Made by a program: the position numbers and the translations under genes. Shown here piece after piece: positions 44,550-55,675 of a stretch of DNA of 64,000 nt. The stretch comes from Uranotaenia lowii. Taxonomy: Eukaryota; Arthropoda; Insecta; Diptera; Culicidae. Within the stretch, counting starts at the first letter, position 1, and each line of letters opens with the position of its first letter. The DNA lies in contig NC_073691.1 in NCBI RefSeq assembly GCF_029784155.1, forward strand, positions 87,985,361 through 88,049,360, given 5' to 3'. The notes under the pieces are model-generated. The model had not been told where the DNA came from. It saw only the letters and a list, made by a program, of their open reading frames with translations, and made no database searches.

Positions 44550-47500
44550 TGCGCGGAACGCTGCACTTAGTAAGTATAAGCTTAAGAGGTAGAAATTAAA
44601 AGAATGGAAAGTATAGAAAAAATAATCGAGAGAAATGCTAATGGCGGATGGAAAAATTTGTGCACGGTGAAAAAAAAAAATGAAAGATGGAAAACCAAAT
44701 AACTTGTGTGGAAAAAAAAGAAAACGATTGATGAGAGAAAATTAAATGGTTGGCGAAAAAAAATAAATGAACGTCAGAATAAAAACTGTTTTAAAAAGTG
44801 AAAAGTAAGCAAGGAAAAAATAAATGTCTTGCCAAGATGAAGCCAAGAAAAAATAAAGGTACGGCAAAGATAAAGAGAAAAAGCAATGAAAAAATAAATG
44901 TGTTGCTATGATGAAGCCGAAAAAATAAACGTACGGCAAAGATAAAACAAATTGAAACGAGGATGAAAAAAAAATTGTTTGGGAAAAAAGGCAATGGAAA
45001 ATGTGAATGAAATAAGGAAGACGGAAAATTAAAAAAAAACAATGAAAAGTTAAAAAAAAACCAATTTAGAAAAATGCGAAAAAAAAAACAAAACAGAACT
45101 TTAAAAAAAAGTTTATAGATAAATGATGAAATAAGGAAGGAGAGAAGTACAAAAAAAAAAGTTGAATATAGGATTAACCGAAAAGACGAATTAGCCTGAA
45201 AAAAAACGAAAAAGTAAAAAAAAAGTTGAGCATATGGCAAAAAAAAAGATTGAAAAATACGTGTTGCGAAAAACAAACGAATAAAAGTTGACATAAATCA
45301 ACAAATATGGGAAAACAGATGATGACTAAAAAAAAAACAAAATGAATTCCTCTGAAAAATCAAGAAAATAGAATGAAAACGTCATAAAATAGAAAAAGCG
45401 ATGAAGGAAATAAGTAAAAAAAAACAAAAGTAGGTAGGAATGGGAAAAATATGGTGAATAGATATTTCTATAAGATCAATTAGAAAAAAATGGATGAAGA
45501 AAAATAATTAGTTAAAAAAAAAAAGATAGTGAAAGAAGAATTTGATACAAGTTCAACAGTTGAAAACTTCTTAAATATATATGGGAGAAGGAATATCACT
45601 CAAAAAAAAAAAAAACCAAGGTGAGCAATAAAAAAAACGATAATTAAGGAAAATAATGAGGCAGAGAAAATGAGAAGGTTGGTAATATGAAAATTTAATA
45701 CAAATTGAAAAGTTGAAAATTTCTTAAATATATAAAGGAGAAGGAAAATCACGTAAAAAACCAGAGGTGAGCATGCAATAAAAAAAAACGAAAAGAAAGA
45801 TTTGTTAAGAAAAGAATTAAGCAGCGAAAATAAGAAGGTTTGTAATATAAAAATAAACTTTATGAAGTATGACTGAAAATGCCAGAAGAAATGTTAAACT
45901 GATAAAAAAAATAAAAGAGAATATCCAAAAAAAATCGTCAAAGGAAATAAAACGAGAATGGTGAACACAAAAAAAACAAAAGTTAAAAAGAAAAAGAAAA
46001 GAGGGAAACAAAGTTGACAAACTAAAACAAAACAAGATATGATAAAAAAAATTTAAAAAAAAAAAAGATAAGGTTGATTATAAGATCATTTGTGAGAACT
46101 GAATTCACTGAAAATGCTTGAAAGGGATATAATATAACAGAAAAAACGAAAATATCATTGTAAACAGAAGCAACCAAGACAAAAAAACAAAAAAATTAAA
46201 AGATTGATATAAATGTATTGCGAAAAAAAACGAGTAACAGTGAAAATAAATCAATATGGGAGAAAAGATGGTGACTCCAAAAAGTTATAGAATAAATAAA
46301 GCAAAAAAAAAGCGATGAATTCATAAAAAGAAGTCAAAATAAAAAAAAAACGAAAATCCGAACCAGACCAAAAAAAAAAATTAAAAATGTGAAAGAAGGA
46401 TTCAATTCAAGTTCAATTAATGATTTTAAAATGCATATGGGAGAAGACTTATCACGTTAAAATAAACCAATGAGAAAAAAAACAAAATTCAATTATGAAA
46501 AGAAGAGGAAAATCAGTAGCTGAATAATAATAATAATAATAAAAAAAACTTAATTAAGTATTACTAATGCCAAAAGTTGAGTTTTATAGAGAATTGGAAA
46601 AGGCAAATATACAAAAAAAAACCATCAATGGGAATAAAACAAAAATGGCGAAAGAAAAAAAAAATAGGAAAAGGAACAAAGTTGGCAAACTTAAAAAAAA
46701 TGTTATAAAACTAAATAACATATGATAATAAATAAATAAAAGAAAAACGGAAAAGCTGACATTGGATCATATGCTAATATGGTATGATCAGAATGTACTG
46801 AAATTGTTGAAAGGGATATAACAAATAAAAAAAAACAGACTACGCAAAATCAAAATATAAGCATCTTAAGAAAGTAGATGATTTAGTAAAAAAAGAAAGG
46901 GAAATTAAAAAAAAATGAAAACATCCTTAAAAGGATTGAAAAGACAAATAAAAAAAACTTGAGTGAGGAATAGAAAAGTGAAAAAAAAATGACAAGCAAA
47001 AAAAGAGAAGATCGTAAATGGATTAATGCAAAATGAAAAAAGAGGAATTTTGAGAAAATAAAATAATTTTATGATGTTATGCACAACAAAAACGATACAA
47101 ATTAAATGTGGAGCAAGCAAAACTAGCGGTTGATATAAGATGGAATTTAAGATAAAAGATTTTAATCTCAATTCAAAGGCTATTACAAAATGAAAATTAA
47201 AGGTTACATGATTTGGGTTCAATATTCATTACTCATTCGCTTGATTGGATACAACGTTCCATATTCAAATTGAATATTATGTTTGTGTTTCAAGATTAAA
47301 TTTTGTATCCAGAATCACACTTTGAGTTTCAACTGCATTGATGAATTGACGAAAAAAAACAGATTTAAAACGCATATTCAGAAATCTGACTCTGAAATTG
47401 TGAGTCACAATTAAGATGAACTGAAGTTTCGACCCTGACCAAACAATGATGACTTAGTTTATAAATCAAGTTCGGATTTATGATTTAAATTGAATTAACA

Positions 47501-48414
47501 TAAACGAGGTCAATACACATGACTCAAGATTCAAAAGGAAATTAAGATAGTCAAAGTTGCGTTAAAAAAAGGAAGATACAACATTCAAAATTTATATTTA
47601 ACTGATTTCAATCAGTTTTCGTTGAGGATTCGGTTATACAATGATAAACTAAGATTATTATGTGTGTTCAGGATTTTCATTGTGAAAAACTAGATTAAAA
47701 AAAAGGATCATCATTCCAAATTGCATTCCGATTTTAAACTTCAAGACTGTGATTTAAGATTGAAACTGATCTATCTATCTGATTAATATAGATAATAATT
47801 ATTGTATATTTTATATTCGTAACTAAGATTGTTTAAAAAAAAAAAGAAACTCAATTCATTATCCAGTTTCAAAGCGTAACTGTGGGCTAAGCACTCATCA
47901 AATCAGATTCAGAATGAAGGTACTGATTTTGTATTCATATTGCAATTGATACCTAAGATTCAGATTTGAATCAGTAAAAAATCCAGATTGGTATATCATA
48001 TCATATATCAAGGATTCAAAGTAAAAATTTGTGACTCTGTTGCAAATTCGTTAGGATAAGGAATTTTAAAATTTAAGAATCAGATTCAAGATTAAAATAA
48101 TGCATTCAGGTTCAGTTAAGTTTCAGGTTCAAGAATGTTACTTAAGATTCAGACTTAACTTTGAGTTCATGTTTAAGCATAATTCAAAAAAAAATATGAT
48201 TGATATTCAAGGACCAGATTCGAAGATTGATTTCCAATTCATATCCTACATTAAATTGCATCAATAAGATATAAAATCAAGCTTCATGACTCAAACACAA
48301 GATTTCAAAAAAAAGATTTGGGCTCAAGATTCAGACACTCTCTCACAATTTATTTTTGAGATACAGATAAAGCTCAGCATAAAAAAAAATGGAAATAAGG
48401 TTTAAGTGGCAAAT
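44550..48414. other. Internal region A: purine-rich then AAGATTCA-rich low-complexity sequence
   Basis: From about 44560 to 47190 the plus strand is strongly purine-biased, with A runs of 6-11 separated by short GA-rich words. From about 47230 to 48414 the sequence changes to degenerate repeats of words such as AAGATTCAGATT. Long minus-strand frames in the first part (rich in Phe, Leu, Ser) follow from the A runs. No retroviral domain is present on either strand. Confidence 0.7.
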
Positions 48415-48428
48415 TTAAGACTAAGATT

Positions 48429-49049
48429 ATTTTTATTTACATATTATTCCGTCTCACGACATAACTTGACGAACATAATTCCTAAAATTCACTCGGTTCA
48501 TAGCCACCGTTCTCCAATTTCTCGGGCACCCCACGTTCGCCAGATCACGCTCCACTTGGTCTAACCACCTCGCTCGTTGCGCCCCCGCTCGTCTTGTTCC
48601 TACCGGATTCGTAGCGAACACCTGTTTTGCAGGACAGTCGTCCGGCATTCTCGCAACATGTCCCGCCCAGCGTATCCGGCCAGCCTTCACCACCTTCTGG
48701 ATACTGGGTTCGCCGTAGAGTCGCGCGAGCTCGTGGTTCATCCTTCGCCTCCACACTCCGTTCTCCTGTACGCCGCCAAAGATGGTTCTTAACACTCGTC
48801 GCTCGAATACTCCGAGTGTACGCAGGTCCTCCTCGAGCAATATCCATGTCTCGTGCCCGTAGAGAACAACCGGTCTAATAAGCGTCATATGCAGGTTACA
48901 CTTCGTGCGAGGGCTAAGTCTTCTCGACCGCAGTTGCTTGTGGAGTCCATAGTAGGCACGACTTCCGCTGATAATTCGCCTCCGGATCTCACGGCTGGTG
49001 TCATTTTCTGCGGTCACCAGTGAGCCGAGATAGACAAAGTCTTTTTTTT
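48429..49049 (-). mobile_element. 5'-truncated RTE LINE inserted in internal region A
   Basis: TTAAGACTAAGATT occurs on both sides (48415-48428 and 49050-49063) and once at the matching place in internal region B, so the insertion and its 14-bp TSD can be read directly. On the minus strand the insert starts in the RT C-terminal domain and ends with ACGGAATAATATGTAAATAA and AAAT. At its 5' junction there is a run of about nine A that is absent from the related RTE copy at 57206-57230. Confidence 0.92.
48454..49017 (-). pseudogene. RTE LINE C-terminal coding fragment
   Basis: A 187-codon minus-strand frame with the blocks GSRAYYGLHKQLRSRRLS, KCNLHMTLIRPVVLYGHETW, LEEDLRTLGVFERRVLRTIF, RIRWAGHVARMPDD and RARWLDQVERDL, ending FRNYVRQVMS. 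This is the typical C-terminus of insect RTE-clade polyproteins. It lacks endonuclease and catalytic RT, so it is a dead 5' truncation, but its frame is undamaged. It closely matches the decayed copy at 57240-57800. Confidence 0.88.
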
Positions 49050-49413
49050 TTAAGACTAAGATTTTAAACTATGACTTAAGACTCAAAATCAAGCTTCATA
49101 TGAAAATTTTCAGATTTACTTTTTTAAAATTATAATTTTTTTCAGTTACAAATACCAGGTAAAATGCTGAATTCTAAATTTGACTGAAAATTGTGGTTCA
49201 TCATGGAATTTAAGATTAAAAAAAATCAAATTCTGAATTGAATTCAAAAGAGTTTGGAAAAAACATTCAGATTTCAATTTATTTCGGATTGAAAATTTAA
49301 ACAAGAGATTCAATGAAAAAAAATGTTGAAGGTTATGATCAAATTTTAAGATAACAACGAGATTCAAAATTACTCAATCAAGCATTATTCATAAAATCAA
49401 CTAAATCAAGAGT

Positions 49414-49428
49414 AGAGAAGAAGGGTAA
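49414..49428 (+). promoter_or_regulatory. Polypurine tract before LTR 2
   Basis: AGAGAAGAAGGGTAA abuts the TGTGG start of LTR 2 and is repeated exactly before LTR 3 (54075-54089). Position and composition fit the plus-strand primer of LTR elements. Confidence 0.65.
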
Positions 49429-49837
49429 TGTGGTATATAGGAGTAATGGTCTTTAATATAAATAAAAAATATCATGGTGAACAAATATAAGAAAAAAATC
49501 CAATGAAAAATAATTGAATCACAAATTTGATTCAGTGTGTAAAGATATTGAACAGTGCGATACTCCAACTGAACGAACCCGAGTTGAAAACTTCGTTCAT
49601 TCTTCTCGTGAAGTTAATGCTCTCTTTTACTGCTACACGTGGTATAACAAGAGTGGAAAAGAGAGGAGACTTCTTTGCCTGGCGCCTGTCTGATAAACGG
49701 CTGACTTAAACAGAAGATTCAGTTTGTTGAATATTGTTCGAGAGCACGCACGCTTTAATATATCGTGCGACAGCGGGTTTAGTATTCAGCGCTAAACGAC
49801 CCTACATCATGCTGAAATGGGAGCGTAGGTTACGACA
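49429..49837 (+). repeat. LTR 2 (409 bp), shared between the two units
   Basis: Same ends as LTR 1 and no difference seen by eye. It serves as 3' LTR of unit A and 5' LTR of unit B. No CCAGG lies at either of its edges, so the middle LTR was not created by a separate insertion into the RTE. Confidence 0.92.
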
Positions 49838-49852
49838 TGGCGCAGTCGGTAG
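49838..49852 (+). promoter_or_regulatory. Primer-binding site, internal region B
   Basis: TGGCGCAGTCGGTAG again directly follows the LTR, matching the tRNA-Ser 3' end as in unit A. Confidence 0.8.
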
Positions 49853-52800
49853 TGCGCGGAACACTGCACTTAGTAAGTATAAGCTTAAGAGGTAGAAATT
49901 AAAAGAATGGAAAGTATAGAAAAAATAATCGAGAGAAATGCTAATGGCGGATGGAAAAATTTGTGCACGGTGAAAAAAAAAATGAAAGATGGAAAACCAA
50001 ATAACTTGTGTGGAAAAAAAAGAAAACGATTGATGAGAGAAAATTAAATGGTTGGCGAAAAAAAATAAATGAACGTCAGAATAAAAACTGTTTTAAAAAG
50101 TGAAAAGTAAGCAAGGAAAAAATAAATGTCTTGCCAAGATGAAGCCAAGAAAAAATAAAGGTACGGCAATGATAAAGAGAAAAAGCAATGAAAAAAATTA
50201 ATGTGTTGCTATGATGAAGCCGAAAAAATAAACGTACGGCAAAGATAAAACAAATTGAAACGAGGATGAAAAAAAAATTGTTTGGGAAAAAAGGCAATGG
50301 AAAATGTGAATGAAATAAGGAAGACGGAAAATTAAAAAAAAAACAATGAAAAGTTAAAAAAAAGCCAATTTAGAAAAATGCGAAAAAAAAAGCAAAACAG
50401 AATTTTAAAAAAAAGTTTATAGATAAATGATGAAATAAGGAAGGAGAGAAGTACAAAAAAAAAGTTGAATATAGGATTAACCGAAAAGACGAATTAGCCT
50501 GAAAAAAACGAAAAACTAAAAAAAAAGTTGAGCATATGGCAAAAAAAAAAGATTGAAAAATACGTGTTGCGAAAAACAAACGAATAAAAGTTGACATAAA
50601 TCAACAAATATGGGAAAACAGATGATGACTAAAAAAAAAACAAAATGAATTCCTCTGAAAAATCAAGAAAATAGAATGAAAACGTCATAAAATAGAAAAA
50701 GCGATGAAGGAAATAAGTAAAAAAAAACAAAAGTAGGTAGGAATGGGAAAAATATGGTGAATAGATATTTCTATAAGATCAATTAGAAAAAAATGGATGA
50801 AGAAAAATAATTAGTTAAAAAAAAAGATAGTGAAAGAAGAATTTGATACAAGTTCAACAGTTGAAAACTTCTTAAATATATATGGGAGAAGGAATATCAC
50901 TCAAAAAAAAAAACCAAGGTGAGCAATAAAAAAAACGATAATTAAGGAAAAGAATGAGGCAGAGAAAATGAGAAGGTTGGTAATATGAAAATTTAATACA
51001 AATTGAAAAGTTGAAAATTTCTTAAATATATAAAGGAGAAGGAAAATCACGTAAAAAACCAGAGGTGAGCATGCAATAAAAAAAAACGAAAAGAAAGATT
51101 TGTTAAGAAAAGAATTAAGCAGCGAAAATAAGAAGGTTTGTAATATAAAAAAAAACTTTATGAAGTATGACTGAAAATGCCAGAAGAAATGTTAAACTGA
51201 TAAAAAAAAATAAAAGAGAATATCCAAAAAAAAATCGTCAAAGGAAATAAAACGAGAATGGTGAACACAAAAAAAACAAAAGTTAAAAAGAAAAAGAAAA
51301 GAGGGAAACAAAGTTGACAAACTAAAACAAAACAAGATATGATAAAAAAAATTTAAAAAAAAAAGATAAGGTTGATTATAAGATCATTTGTGAGAACTGA
51401 ATTCACTGAAAATGCTTGAAAGGGATATAATATAACAGAAAAAACGAAAATATCATTGTAAACAGAAGCAACCAAGACAAAAAAACAAAAAAATTAAAAG
51501 ATTGATATAAATGTATTGCGAAAAAAAACGAGTAACAGTGAAAATAAATCAATATGGGAGAAAAGATGGTGACTCCAAAAAGTTATAGAATAAATAAAGC
51601 AAAAAAAAAAGCGATGAATTCATAAAAAGAAGTCAAAATAAAAAAAAAACGAAAATCCGAACCAGACCAAAAAAAAAATTAAAAATGTGAAAGAAGGATT
51701 CAATTCAAGTTCAATTAATGATTTTAAAATGCATATGGGAGAAGACTTATCACGTTAAAATAAACCAATGAGAAAAAAAACAAAATTCAATTATGAAAAG
51801 AAGAGGAAAATCAGTAGCTGAATAATAATAATAATAATAAAAAAAACTTAATTAAGTATTACTAATGCCAAAAGTTGAGTTTTATAGAGAATTGGAAAAG
51901 GCAAATATACAAAAAAAAAACCATCAATGGGAATAAAACAAAAATGGCGAAAGAAAAAAAAATAGGAAAAGGAACAAAGTTGGCAAACTTAAAAAAAAAA
52001 TGTTATAAAACTAAATAACATATGATAATAAATAAATAAAAGAAAAACGGAAAAGCTGACATTGGATCATATGCTAATATGGTATGATCAGAATGTACTG
52101 AAATTGTTGAAAGGGATATAACAAATAAAAAAAAACAGACTACGCAAAATCAAAATATAAGCATCTTAAGAAAGTAGATGATTTAGTAAAAAAAGAAAGG
52201 GAAATTAAAAAAAAATGAAAACATCCTTAAAAGGATTGAAAAGACAAATAAAAAAAACTTGAGTGAGGAATAGAAAAGTGAAAAAAAAATGACAAGCAAA
52301 AAAAGAGAAGATCGTAAATGGATTAATGCAAAATGAAAAAAGAGGAATTTTGAGAAAATAAAATAATTTTATGATGTTATGCACAACAAAAACGATACAA
52401 ATTAAATGTGGAGCAAGCAAAACTAGCGGTTGATATAAGATGGAATTTAAGATAAAAGATTTTAATCTCAATTCAAAGGCTATTACAAAATGAAAATTAA
52501 AGGTTACATGATTTGGGTTCAATATTCATTACTCATTCGCTTGATTGGATACAACGTTCCATATTCAAATTGAATATGATGTTTGTGTTTCAAGATTAAA
52601 TTTTGTATCCAGAATCACACTTTGAGTTTCAACTGCATTGATGAATTGACGAAAAAAAACAGATTTAAAACGCATATTCAGAAATCTGACTCTGAAATTG
52701 TGAGTCACAATTAAGATGAACTGAAGTTTCGACCCTGACCAAACAATGATGACTTAGTTTATAAATCAAGTTCGGATTTATGATTTAAATTGAATTAACA

Positions 52801-54074
52801 TAAACGAGGTCAATACACATGACTCAAGATTCAAAGGAAATTAAGATAGTCAAAGTTGCGTTAAAAAAAGGAAGATACAACATTCAAAATTTATATTTAA
52901 CTGATTTCAATCAGTTTTCGTTGAGGATTCGGTTATACAATGATAAACTAAGATTATTATGTGTGTTCAGGATTTTCATTGTGAAAAACTAGATTAAAAA
53001 AAAGGATCATCATTCCAAATTGCATTCCGATTTTAAACTTCAAGACTGTGATTTAAGATTGAAACTGATCTATCTATCTGATTAATATAGATAATAATTA
53101 TTGTATATTTTATATTCGTAACTAAGATTGTTTAAAAAAAAAGAAACTCAATTCATTATCCAGTTTCAAAGCGTAACTGTGGGCTAAGCACTCATCAAAT
53201 CAGATTCAGAATGAAGGTACTGATTTTGTATTCATATTGCAATTGATACCTAAGATTCAGATTTGAATCAGTAAAAAATCCAGATTGGTATATCATATCA
53301 TATATCAAGGATTCAGAGTAAAAATTTGTGACTCTTTTGCAAATTCGTTAGGATAAGGAATTTTAAAATTTAAGAATCAGATTCAAGATTAAAATAATGC
53401 ATTCAGGTTCAGTTAAGTTTCAGGTTCAAGAATGTTACTTAAGATTCAGACTTAACTTTGAGTTCATGTTTAAGCATAATTCAAAAAAAATATGATTGAT
53501 ATTCAAGGACCAGATTCGAAGATTGATTTCCAATTCATATCCTACATTAAATTGCATCAATAAGATATAAAATCAAGCTTCATGACTCAAACACAAGATT
53601 TCAAAAAAAAGATTTGGGCTCAAGATTCAGACACTCTCTCACAATTTATTTTTGAGATACAGATAAAGCTCAGCATAAAAAAAAATGGAAATAAGGTTTA
53701 AGTGGCAAATTTAAGACTAAGATTTTGAACTATGACTTAAGACTCAAAATCAAGCTTCATATGAAAATTTTCAGATTTACTTTTTTAAAATTATAATTTT
53801 TTTCAGTTACAAATACCAGGTAAAATGCTGAATTCTAAATTTGACTGAAAATTGTGGTTCATCATGGAATTTAAGATTAAAAAAAATCAAATTCTGAATT
53901 GAATTCAAAAGAGTTTGGAAAAAACATTCAGATTTCAATTTATTTCGGATTGAAAATTTAAACAAGAGATTCAATGAAAAAAAATGTTGAAGGTTATGAT
54001 CAAATTTTAAGATAACAACGAGATTCAAAATTACTCAATCAAGCATTATTCATAAAATCAACTAAATCAAGAGT
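49853..54074. other. Internal region B, low-complexity and non-coding
   Basis: Colinear with internal region A apart from homopolymer length changes and isolated substitutions. The RTE insertion is absent: the uninterrupted target reads TTAAGACTAAGATTTTG at about 53710-53726. No gag-pol domain. Confidence 0.8.
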
Positions 54075-54089
54075 AGAGAAGAAGGGTAA

Positions 54090-54497
54090 TGTGGTATATA
54101 GGAGTAATGGTCTTTAATATAAATAAAAAATATCATGGTGAACAAATATAAGAAAAAAATCCAATGAAAAATAATTGAATCACAAATTTGATTCAGTGTG
54201 TAAAGATATTGAACAGTGCGATACTCCAACTGAACGAACCCGAGTTGAAAACTTCGTTCATTCTTCTCGTGAAGTTAATGCTCTCTTTTACTGCTACACG
54301 TGGTATAACAAGAGTGGAAAAGAGAGGAGACTTCTTTGCCTGGCGCCTGTCTGATAAACGGCTGACTTAAACAGAAGATTCAGTTTGTTGAATATTGTTC
54401 GAGAGCACGCACGCTTTAATATATCGTGCGAAGCGGGTTTAGTATTCAGCGCTAAACGACCCTACATCATGCTGAAATGGGAGCGTAGGTTACGACA
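54090..54497 (+). repeat. LTR 3 (408 bp)
   Basis: Matches LTRs 1 and 2 but lacks one base (GTGCGAAGCGGG instead of GTGCGACAGCGGG, near 54427). Followed directly by the second TSD copy CCAGG and the resumed RTE linker. Confidence 0.92.
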
Positions 54498-54502
54498 CCA
54501 GG

Positions 54503-54834
54503 AAACACGAAAATTCTAACAGAAGCTCAACGCATCTTGCTAAGGCTTCATGCCGCAAGCCGAAATGCGCCGGGATAAGTTCAGAGGTTTCCTGACGGAC
54601 AATAGTGAAGTGATCAAAAGGTGGAAGCAGCACTTCGATGAACTCCTGAACGGCGCACATGCAGGAGATCAAGACGATAGGGAAAGATACATCGTCGGCG
54701 TAGCCAAGAACGAGAGAAGCAACTCCCAACGATGAGTGAAGTTAAGGAAGTCCTTCGCCAGCCGAAAACAAACAAATCGGCTGGAAAGGATCTGACTGTA
54801 ATTATCAAAATGGGGCCGGACAAGTCGGCCGATT
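54503..54834 (+). pseudogene. RTE LINE fragment 2: linker and N-terminal RT region
   Basis: Resumes the linker interrupted at 44125. Readable blocks are GFMPQAEMRRDKFRGFLTDN, SEVIKRWKQHFDELLNGAHA and, in a shifted frame, MSEVKEVLRQPKTNKSAGKD. These precede the RT core in RTE proteins. At least one frameshift is present. The fragment is cut by the SINE at 54835. Confidence 0.8.
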
Positions 54835-55208
54835 TTTTTCCCTGTAGGGGCGAGAGTCTACTGCGACCATTTAGTTGATCTATTGTTGTATTATCCCGCG
54901 TTACTATTTTCACTTTGCTATGCTACTTCACACCCCTGCACTATTGGTTAAAATTTCAGTTGTTTATCGGGAGCACTATGAACACACACACATCTAGGTA
55001 GGATCTCCAAGTGCCATCTAAGCTAAGTTCCCTTGAAAAGATCCATCCACATGCTGCATCATTGAGGCGTACAATTCCAAGGTATACACTGCTTAAACCG
55101 CCAACCTTCATCTTACTATGTGTGCCAGGTTATGTCACGACCGGGATTCGATCTTATGAACGTTGGCTTAGAAGATAAGGATGCTATCTTCTAGGCCACG
55201 ATCTGCTG
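54835..55208 (-). mobile_element. tRNA-derived SINE, about 374 bp
   Basis: A direct repeat of 16 bp (GACAAGTCGGCCGATT at 54819-54834 and GATAAGTTGGCCGATT at 55209-55224, two differences) marks the insertion. On the minus strand it starts CAGCAGATCGTGGCCTAGAA, where TGGCCTAGAAG resembles an A box. About 40 bases later AAGATCGAATCCCGG gives a B-box-like motif. An unrelated body of about 290 bp follows, then an A tail (T run at 54833-54839 on the plus strand). The size and layout are like mosquito tRNA-related SINEs such as Feilai, but identity is not established. Confidence 0.82.
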
Positions 55209-55224
55209 GATAAGTTGGCCGATT

Positions 55225-55675
55225 GCCTACACCGGTTGTTGGTCCGAATCTGGGCCACATAACAGCTACCGAAGGAGTGGAAGAAGAGAATAACAAGCCC
55301 CTTCTACAAGAAGGGAGACAAATTGGACTGTGGGAACTACCGAGCGACCCCTGTCTTCAATGCCGCCTTCAAAGTGTTGTCTCGCCACGAGCAAACAGAT
55401 TCGTGGGAAGTCATCAGACCGCTTCATGGAGGGACGGTCAACGACGGACCAGATCTTCATATATCGGTAAATCCTCCAAAAATGCCGTGAACCCCATGTC
55501 CCTACGCACCATCTATTCAATGACATCAAAGCCGCATCAAGCCACGATCGACCGTTACAAGCAATGGAGAATCATGGACGAGAACGGCGACGATGGATGG
55601 AACGCAGTGCTGTGTGCGGATTTCGGGTTAATTTTCGAGTTCATTCGAATCACGCAGCGGGTTTCGACAAGGCGA
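55225..55675 (+). pseudogene. RTE LINE fragment 3: central reverse transcriptase
   Basis: Blocks readable across frames are ADCLHRLLVRIWAT, PFYKKGDKLDCGNYRAT (about 55297-55350), MEGRSTTDQIFIY (about 55427-55465) and RSGFRQGDP (to about 55677). Frameshifts and stops separate them. This covers RT from the finger blocks to the QG block. It is interrupted at 55676 by a TIR element. Confidence 0.75.

Larger units (their letters stand above)
44126..54497 (+). mobile_element. Tandem LTR retroelement dimer (three LTRs, two internal regions), non-coding
   Basis: The order is LTR 44126-44534, internal A 44535-49428, LTR 49429-49837, internal B 49838-54089, LTR 54090-54497. CCAGG flanks the outermost LTR ends only (44121-44125 and 54498-54502), inside the RTE linker, showing a single integration target. 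LTRs start TGTGG and end TTACGACA (TG...CA). Each internal region begins with TGGCGCAGTCGGTAG, complementary to the 3' end of insect tRNA-Ser, a primer used by some Ty3/gypsy elements. A purine tract precedes the following LTR. No gag, protease, RT or integrase was found, so it resembles a large non-autonomous LTR derivative. Internal A and B differ by homopolymer lengths, a few substitutions and one 621-bp LINE insertion. Confidence 0.93.

Noticed and set aside
44791..45294. Long minus-strand frames rich in Phe and Leu (also 46905-47222, 50370-50597 and 52205-52522)
   Set aside because: They are the complement of A runs, which give Phe codons and no stops. Homopolymer differences between units A and B break them.
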